Shown piece after piece: positions 56,398 through 64,000 of a stretch of 64,000 nucleotides of DNA. Numbering within the stretch: the first letter of the stretch is position 1; every line of letters begins with the position of its first letter. Origin of the DNA: Citrus sinensis (lineage: Eukaryota > Streptophyta > Magnoliopsida > Sapindales > Rutaceae); assembly GCF_022201045.2 (NCBI RefSeq), contig NC_068564.1:8432001-8496000 (forward strand), given 5' to 3'. The notes under the pieces are model-generated. The model did no database searches. It was not told the DNA's origin and was given only the letters and a program-made list of their open reading frames with translations. A program made the translations under genes and the position numbers.

Positions 56398-56410
56398 TGG
56401 TATCAGAGCC
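56398..56410 (+). other. Primer-binding site for initiator tRNA-Met
   Basis: tggtatcagagcc, the standard copia PBS, three bases after an LTR-like end (aaccaaca). It marks the start of the internal region of the copia element whose coding part begins at 59303. Confidence 0.8.
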
Positions 56411-59302
56411 ATCTTATATTAATATATAAGAATTTCATATGAAATCAATCTTGATATTTATTAATTAGAGTAGCACAATTTATTTAGATATATATTATTT
56501 GTTTAATATATAAATAAACCATATTTCTAGTTCGTCTTAATTCATGGTTAGATTTTCTGTTGTATTTTTTCTTTGGATCTGTAACAAGAGGGGTGGTCTT
56601 TTGATCACTATGTTTCCCTCTTGATTTAGTTTACTGTTATAGAAATTTTATACGCCAAAATTGGCTTAGGAAATTTGTAAATCATTGGAGAATAATCACG
56701 GATCGATAGATCGAAGGAATCAAAGGCCGAAAATTTCAGCAGCAACCACCAACCCACCTCAACAAGCGCATGCGCAACAAGCAACTAGCAGTTGCAGCAG
56801 CAAATAACGTGGCTAGCAAACGCGAGCGAGGGATGGTTGCGTGCGAAAGCTACTGGTGGAAGGCATTATGAGTCATTTGGGAGCTTTCCGATGAGGTGGT
56901 GGTGGTTTAATCGGCGTCGGAGATGGGTGAACAGCGGCTAGGCTTTGTAGTGATAGTGGCTGGGGAAGAAAGGAAAGAAAAATATGGATTTTAGGGTTTT
57001 ATAGTTTTTATCATTGAGGTCCATATAGTTCCGTAGTTTTTCTTTTAGGTTCATGTTTATGCATTTAAGTCTAAAAACAGTTTTGATCTTAATGAATCCT
57101 AGTTTTAGGTCTAATTGAAATTGGGTTTAATGGATTAAAATGCATAGATAAAATTTAACACATTAAATTTATTTTTGGTCCAAAAGTTTTATTTTAAAAA
57201 AATAGATTTTATTTATTTTCTTTCAAAATTAAAATTGGACCAATCATAAATTTAAAAGTCCAATTTCCCCTAGTCCTTTAACAAAGACAAGGCTATGGAA
57301 GATGGACATTGACAAGAAGCCCAATGAATATTAGCCTTAGGGTTAATGTATTTTTTCGTTTTAGGAAAGTCATGAATTAAGATTATTTAATTATTTATCA
57401 ATATGTTATGTTTTAGATGATAACATGTCATGATAACATGTCATATATGTTAGCCTATATGGCTATAAATATTGATTTTGATGATAACAAACCACATGTA
57501 TTTATTAAGTAAAGATTTATGAATTGTGCTTTTATAATAAGAAAATGATGTTATGGAATTAAAGCATTTTGAACTAAAATGAAAGTAATTTCAAAATCTT
57601 TGACAGTGTTTTAAATTTCGGATTTGGACCTATTTGAAACTATTTAAATATTTTTGGGTCATTCTATAATTTCACAAAGTTTGGGCGAAATCATAATTTC
57701 AGAAATTTTTGGGATTAACGAAGCATTACTTAGAAATTCTGAAATTGGACCTATTTGCAAAGTTTCATAACAATTTGGGCCATACTACAGTTTTATAAGG
57801 TTTTGGGGTCAAACTAAAAATTTAGGAAAAATTTCACTGTAGCAGGTTACTGTAGCGTCCGGCTTACTGGATATAAAAAGCAGAAAATCGGATATTGGGC
57901 AGAATGTATCCAGAACGAAAACGGCTTACCGGATTCCGAATCCGGCTTACCGGATTCCGAATCCGGCTTACCGGATTCCATAAACGGCAAATCGGATACG
58001 GCTGGAATGTGAGTAACGGCTAGTTTTTGAGCTCAAACTATAAGAACTCAAATCCAACTCATTTTGAAGCTCTCCAACAAGCAAAAACAAAAAGCACACG
58101 AGATATCTTGAGCCTTCAAACTTGCAAACTACAAACATTGAATCATTCATTGTTCTTCATTTTTGAATATCTACTCATTGAGTGAGTTTCATTGTAACTT
58201 TCATTTCTTCATTTCAATTGTAAGAATTTGAGTGTGTGAGACACTTGAGTGAAGAGATTGGGAGATAATTTCTTCGTTGTAAAGGTTTATTGACACCTCG
58301 AAGTCAATTGTAATCGGTTGAAGCCTCGGAAAGGCTTGGATAGTGAAATCCTCAAGCTTGGATTGCTTGGAGGCATGGACGTAGGCGGGGATTGCCGAAC
58401 CACGTAAAAATCCGCGTATTTGTTTCTCTTCTCCCTTACTCTTTAATTATTGTGCCTTTATTAAACTTATTGCTTTCAATTTTTATTAAGTCATTAGATT
58501 GTTTGTTGTGTGGATTTGCTAGGATAATTTTTAAATTTTCAATTCACCCCCCCCCTCTTGGGTTGCACACTTATATTTCAATATAGAATAGGTAGTGTCA
58601 CTCTATGTATAATGATACATGTCATTCATTAATTATAAATCTCATTATATTGTTTGAAATTTGCATATGCTTAATAATATTGGATATCATTTAGATAATA
58701 TTATAAGAAGCATGCAATTAATAATATATAATTAATGTATGTTTTAAAAAAGAAAAACCAATTTTAAAAATATTGAGTGGGAGAGGGAAAATTCAAGATA
58801 ATTTTTCCCATTGGCTCCATTGTTAGTTCAATAATAAAATTTTATATATACCTCGACTTTATGATACGGTGATGCTCCTTTCAGAGGGTATATATATTAA
58901 ATATTTTATGTGATGAATTTCTTCAAAGATAAAATTGAAATATTTTACAATCAATTGTTCACCCCAACGGTGACTATTGATATGAAAAGTACATAAATTG
59001 AAATAATGGTTATATACTCAACTAAAATTTATTATTAACCTTTCTAACGAAACTTTGTTAACAAATTTATGCCCAAAGGATAACAATAATTATTTATCAT
59101 GTCACTATATGAAAGTAAATAATTCAATGGATAATTGGGTCTAGTAAGTGTAGACATGACTTTCCCAATAGATAGCTTGTCAAAGCGGTACTAGATTATC
59201 GTTATAATAAATTAAAATGCATTTATGGTTTTTTACATTTTTATCATTTTTCGTAAATATTATATCAAATTATTTATGCATAGATGTTTTATTTTTCAAA
59301 AA
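56411..59302. other. Leader of the copia element with inserted DNA
   Basis: No gene. About 1.1 kb of it is a SIRE-like solo LTR (57448-58580). The remainder is AT-rich; 56700-56960 is more GC-rich without a recognisable product. Confidence 0.5.
57448..58580 (+). mobile_element. Solo LTR of a SIRE/Maximus-like copia element, copy 2
   Basis: Starts TGTTAGCCTATATGG and ends TATTTCA, with the signature tcacccccccccctcttggg near the end. A perfect 5-bp TSD atata lies at 57443-57447 and 58581-58585. It is related to 54088-55267 but diverged. It contains three tandem copies of a 21-bp unit (ccggattccgaatccggctta) at about 57930-57980, which copy 1 lacks in this form. Confidence 0.85.
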
Positions 59303-62300
59303 ATGTCTTCCCTGAGCCTACTTACTATTATTCTAAATTAAAACAAATTCACTAGCGAGAACTATATAGTTTGGAAAAGAAATTCATTCATTGTTCTGAC
59401 TGTTGAAAATTATAAATATGTCTTAACTCAGCCATGCCCTCCAGTTCCAGCAGAAGATGCTCATAGAAATCAGAGAAATCTTTATGAGAAATGGCAAAAG
59501 GCCAATGAAATGGCAAAATGCTACATTTTAGCATCGATTTCTAATATTCTGCAGACCAAACATCAGAACTTGGAGATTGCCATTAGAATAATGGATAGTC
59601 TCCAAGAGATATTCGACCAGAGTACTTGCTCCATGAGACAAGCAGTGCTGAAAGGTATTATGAACAGTAAAATGGGGAAGGGCTCAAGAGTTCGTGATCA
59701 TGTCCTTAAAATGATGGACTATTTGAATGAGGCTGAGATTCAGGAAGCACAAATCGATGATAACTCAAAGATTGACATGGTGCTAGAATCTCTGCCAGAA
59801 ATATTCAAGGAGTTTAAGGTCAATTATAACATGAACAAAAAAAACATGATCTTAACTAAATTGATGAACGAACTACATTATGTTGAAGAGATCTATCGTG
59901 CTAAGAAATCTCTGGGAAGCATAAATATTGCTGAAAAATGTTCTTCTTCTGGACCTAAGCCGAAAGGCAAAGGTAAGAAGAAAGCTGAGAAAAAAAGACT
60001 GTCTACCAAGCAAGATGGCAAGTCGAAAGGCAAATGCTTCAAGTATAGACAGAAAAGTCACTAGAAAAATGATTGTCCTAAGATTGTGAAATCAGGTATG
60101 GGAAATCTTTTTGTAATTGAGGCTTGTTTAGTTTAGAATCTTGTTGACACTTGGGTGTTAGAGTCAAGAGCAACTAATTATATTTATAATTCACTTTATT
60201 AGTTTCAGGAAACCAGGAAACTAAGTGAAGGAAGCGTCAAGCTGCAATTAGGGACAGGACAATTTGTGTCAGTAGTGAAGACTGGATATGTTTTATTATC
60301 TTTTAATAATGAGAATTTAGTTTTAAATAATTGTCTTTATGTTCCAGAAATTAAGAGGAATTTAATTACAGTAGCTTGTTTTTCAAAACAATGGTACATT
60401 GTAAATTTTGGATCCTCTGTTTATATTTTTTATAATAGGAGACTTATTTGTTCTAGTACATTGGAAGATAATTTATACCATTTAAGTCCAATAATCCATT
60501 CTATGCATAACATAGTGATCAATAATGATAAGCATACACATTTATCTAAGAAAATAAATATTTCTTCCAACTAATGTTACAACTGGCATTTACGCTTAGG
60601 TCATATAAATCAAAATAGGATACAGAGAAAGATCAAATATGGACTCTTGAGTCCATTAGAAAATGAATCATTGTCGCTCTATGAATCTTATTTAGAAGAA
60701 ACAATGACCAAAAGGCCATTCTCAGCCAAAGGAGTGCGTGCAACAGTACCACTTGAATTGGTACATACAGATGTATATGGACCAATCAATGTATAAGCTC
60801 GAGGAGGTTATGAGTATTTTATCACTTTCACTAATTATTACATGAGATACAATTATGTTTATCTGATGTGTCATAAGTCTGAAGCTCTTGAGAACTTCAA
60901 AGAGTATAGGGTTGAGACAGAAAAACAATTAGATAAAAACATAAACAAATTTCGATCTTATCGATGTGGTGAATTTCTCTCAGGAGATTTCAAAGAGTCT
61001 CTAGTTGAAAATGGGATTATATCTCAGTTAACTGTCCCAGGGATATCACAACAAAATGGGACAGTTGAAAGGAGAAATATAACTCTTTTGGATATGGTGA
61101 GATCTATGCTTAGTTATTCTTCATTACCAATCTCTTTTTGGGGACTAGCACTAGAAACTGCAGTTTACCTCTCGAATTTCGTTTCATCTAAATCAGTGCC
61201 TAAAACCTGAATAGAATTTTGGTCAGGTCGCAAATTAAGTTTACGACATATCCGTATTTGGGGATCACCAGCACATGTGCTAAAACCAAAGATAGAAAAA
61301 ATGGATTCACTATATGGGGGCCACCTCTTGAGGGCCCAAGCGCCACCAAATGCCACATATAGTGCAAAGTGTCATATATAAGTTATTACATATGAAAAGT
61401 TAATTTGAATGTTTTGGTTCACTATCCATAGTTATTTTTATTCTGATTCTGATCGTATTATATGATATATCTGTTCTGGACCAGTACTGGGTTTCTATTC
61501 TGAGTGTGCACACGATATTCTGGTTCTGTTTCTGGCCAGGTCACCAGGACTACAGGTGACACTATGTAACATGAGCTAACTATCTGATTTCTGTGTACGC
61601 GTTATACGATTTGCTTTCATAATTGATTATTATTTTGATATTCTGAATTACCATGAATTTATATCATCTTATTGAAATATGTTGTTTTATGAAACTTATG
61701 AATTATAATACATGTTTTAAATAAAAGAATGCTTGCAATATTTTTGGTATCGGTAGGGCTAGTGTGTTAGGAATGGTTTTACTTACCGAGTTGACGACTC
61801 ACCCGTTGTCATTACTTTTTGCAGATTAAGTTGCTTTTGAGAGGTGTGCTTAGCATTAGAGTTAGAGATTTCGTTTCTTTTTTTGCTAGTTGAATAAGAG
61901 GGGGAATAAACTCATATTTCTGTTATGAACTTGTAATTTGAGAGTTTTAAGACTTTTGTTATATTTATGTCTTGGAGAGAGATTGATTAGTATTAGACAT
62001 ATAAATTTGTGGATTTTATTGAATAAAATTTGAGGTATTTCGGTTTGAGATTTTTGGCATAAGGATTTGAATTTGTAAGTAACCTTCTTCTTCACGTGTT
62101 TCGCACGTGTTAGATTTGGAGTGTTACATTTCACTTCCCTCGAGGAAGACTATATGAATAACTTCAAACTTAAGAGTAAGGTAATACTTGAAGAACTATC
62201 AAGTGATCATGTTGATACTCAGCTTTCAACACTTATTATAGAACAAGAAGAACAACAACAACCAGCTGAACAACAACCAGCTGATCAACACAGGATTATC

Positions 62301-63990
62301 CTTAAACAACCATCACTTTTAGAACCTCGTCGTAGTGGGAGGGTAACTAGGTTACCTGCAAAATACATGTTAGTGAGAGAAACCTATACGGCTATCTCAT
62401 ATGAACATGTACAAGATCCCACTAGATACAACGAAACTCTAGTAGAAAGAGATGTTGAATTTTAAAAAAAAAGTCATGAATCAAGAAATGGAATCTATGT
62501 ATTCCAATAAAGTCTGAAAACTTGTAGAGGCGCCAAATGGAGTAAAATCTTTAGGGTGCAAGTGGATCTACAAGAGAAAAAGAGGAGTAGACGGAATAAT
62601 GGAAACATTTAAAGGAAGATTAATAGCCAAATGGTTTACTCAGAAAGAGGGAATCAATTATGAGGAAACATTTTCTCCGGTTGCTATACTTAAATCCATC
62701 AAGATTGTGCTCTTCATTTCTGCAGTGCTAGATTATGAAATTTGGCAAATAGATGTCAAGATTGTCTTTCTTAACGGGCATCTTGAATAAGACATCTACA
62801 TGGAACAACCAGATGGATTCATACAAAAAGGCCAAAAATACATGGTATGTAAGTTGCAGAGATCCATTTATAGATTGAAACAAGCATCCCTGTCATGCAA
62901 CATCAGATTTGATCAAGCGATTAAATCGTTTGGATTCATTCAGAATATTAATGAACTATGCGTGTACAAGAAAATTCAAGAAAAATATGTAGCCTTCCTA
63001 GTTCTTTATATAAATGATATTCTCCTAATTAGAAATTATATAGGAGTATTGACTACAATAAAGAGTTGGTTAGCAAACCAATTTAATATGAAAGACCTAA
63101 GAGAGGTAAGTTATATTCTTGGTATCAAATTACTACGAGATCGGAAGAATAAAACTTTAGTCTTGTCTCAAGCAATCTATATCGACAAGATATTAGGTAG
63201 ATTTAGCATGGAAAATTTCAAGACTGGTTTGTTACCATTCAAACATGGAATTACATTCTCTAAGGATCAATTCCCTAAAACATCTGAAGAGATAGATAGA
63301 ATGAGACGAGTTTCCTATGCAAAAGTTGTGGGAAGTCTCACGTATGTCATGCTTTGCACTAGGCCAGACATTTGTTTTGCGGTAGGGATGGTTAGTAGAT
63401 ATCAATCTAATCATGGAGTTAAACACTGGACTGTAGTCAAGCATATAATGAAGTATCTGAAAAGAACTAAAAATTATATGTTTATGTATTCTGGTGATGA
63501 ACTCATTCCAATTGGTTATATTGATTCTAAATTTATGTCAGATAAGAATTCTAGAAAATCAACTCTCGGCTATGTGTTTATATTAGGAAGTGGAGCTATT
63601 AGTTGAAGGAGTGTGAAACAATCTTGTATCGCAGACTCCACAACTGAAGTTGAATATATGGCTGCATCTGAAGCTACTAAAGAAGCTATATGGTTCCGCA
63701 AGTTCCTACAAGATCCTGAGGTGGTACCTGCTATAACTGCACCCCTTAAAACTATTTTGTGATAATAGTGGTGCAGTAGCTCAATTTAAGGAACCAAGAA
63801 ACCATAAGAAACAAAAACATATTGAGAGGAAGTATCATCTTATAGGGGATATACTACCGATATAGTGCAGAGAGGTGATGTGGAGGTTACTCATATTACG
63901 TCACGGCAAAACTTGGCAGATCCTTTTACTAAAGCCATACTTGGGAAACCTTTTAACTTGCACTGAGAATCCATGGGCATGCGTGAGATG
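59303..63990 (+). pseudogene. Ty1/copia gag-pol polyprotein, decayed, runs to window end
   Basis: ATG at 59303 (MSSLSLLTIILN) is followed at once by a stop. Gag is readable to about 60063 (LQEIFDQSTCSMRQAVLKGI), with a Lys-rich tail and knuckle remnant. The protease region near 60150 has WVLESRATNYI where the catalytic DSGA should be. Then come the GAG-pre-integrase region near 60580, the integrase core about 60740-61210 (LVHTDVYGP, NGTVERRN), a break by an inserted LTR (61310-62128), the polyprotein linker (62130-62460), and RT about 62500-63200 with YINDILLI in place of the YVDD motif. RNase H begins near 63480 (YIDSKFMSDK). At least ten stops or frame changes are present. The 3' LTR is beyond the window. 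Confidence 0.85.
61310..62128 (+). mobile_element. Gypsy-type LTR inserted in the copia element
   Basis: Copia coding similarity stops near 61305 (HVLKPKIEKMDS) and resumes near 62140 (EEDYMNNFKLKSK). Between them lies noncoding DNA ending ggagtgttaca at 62128, a common gypsy (Tekay/Del) LTR ending, with gagttgacgactcacccgtt upstream. Some copia sequence is missing at the site, and no clear TSD was found, so the left edge is uncertain. Confidence 0.5.
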
Positions 63991-64000
63991 TCAAATATGC

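Noticed and set aside
1-64000. rRNA, tRNA or other structural RNA genes
   Set aside because: None recognised. The only tRNA-like matches are the short primer-binding sites of retrotransposons (15701-15718, 19560-19572, 56398-56410).

Overview
This is a plant nuclear DNA window, almost certainly from a eudicot. It has spliced genes with GT-AG introns, LTR retrotransposons, MULE, CACTA and MITE transposons, and AT-rich intergenic DNA. A woody rosid such as Citrus would fit, but that is an impression, not a test. Only two ordinary single-copy genes are present, side by side on the + strand: a 10-exon PPR gene (40780-46472, EMB2654/At2g41720 type) and a 9-exon AP2 gene (47684-51361, At2g41710 type). 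The adjacent Arabidopsis locus numbers suggest conserved microsynteny.

Left and centre (about 3.2-38.6 kb) form an old tandem array. Its unit is a ZED1-related-kinase (ZRK) gene on the - strand, then about 3 kb of spacer, then a type I (M-alpha) MADS-box gene on the + strand. Unit 1 runs from a kinase remnant at 3266 to MADS copy 1 at 27004. Unit 2 runs from a kinase remnant at 28840 to MADS copy 2 at 31983. An intact-frame ZRK pseudokinase follows at 37592-38608. Outside the array, a younger duplication (745-3265 and 38785-40735) carries a dead ZRK copy at each end. The right copy stops in the 5' leader of the PPR gene.

The units differ in length because of insertions. A 14.57-kb Mutator-like element (4056-18625) has about 125-bp TIRs and a perfect 9-bp TSD. 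It encodes a MURA-type transposase broken by one in-frame TGA and an apparently intact ULP1/C48 protease gene on the other strand, as in the Kaonashi (KI) MULE class. Nested in it is an 8.65-kb Athila-like gypsy structure. Its only ORF is gag-protease fused in frame to the integrase C-terminal tail, with RT, RNase H and the integrase core missing. It has two 1194-bp LTRs that look nearly identical, plus an extra kilobase of internal DNA outside one LTR. Further right are a decayed gypsy fragment (19284-20756), several MITEs, and a 3.8-kb CACTA element (32618-36411, TSD agg) that carries the 5' end of a nuclear poly(A) polymerase gene.

The right end (51.4-64 kb) is transposon-derived: two SIRE-like solo LTRs, GC-rich repeat islands, short direct repeats, a NAC-domain gene scrap, and a decayed Ty1/copia element (PBS 56398, gag-pol 59303 to window end) split by a gypsy-type LTR. 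The first 744 bp are the 3' end of another copia element.

All homology calls come from reading the sequence and remembered family signatures. No alignments or database searches were run. Boundaries supported by TSDs or splice phase are firm; the others are approximate.
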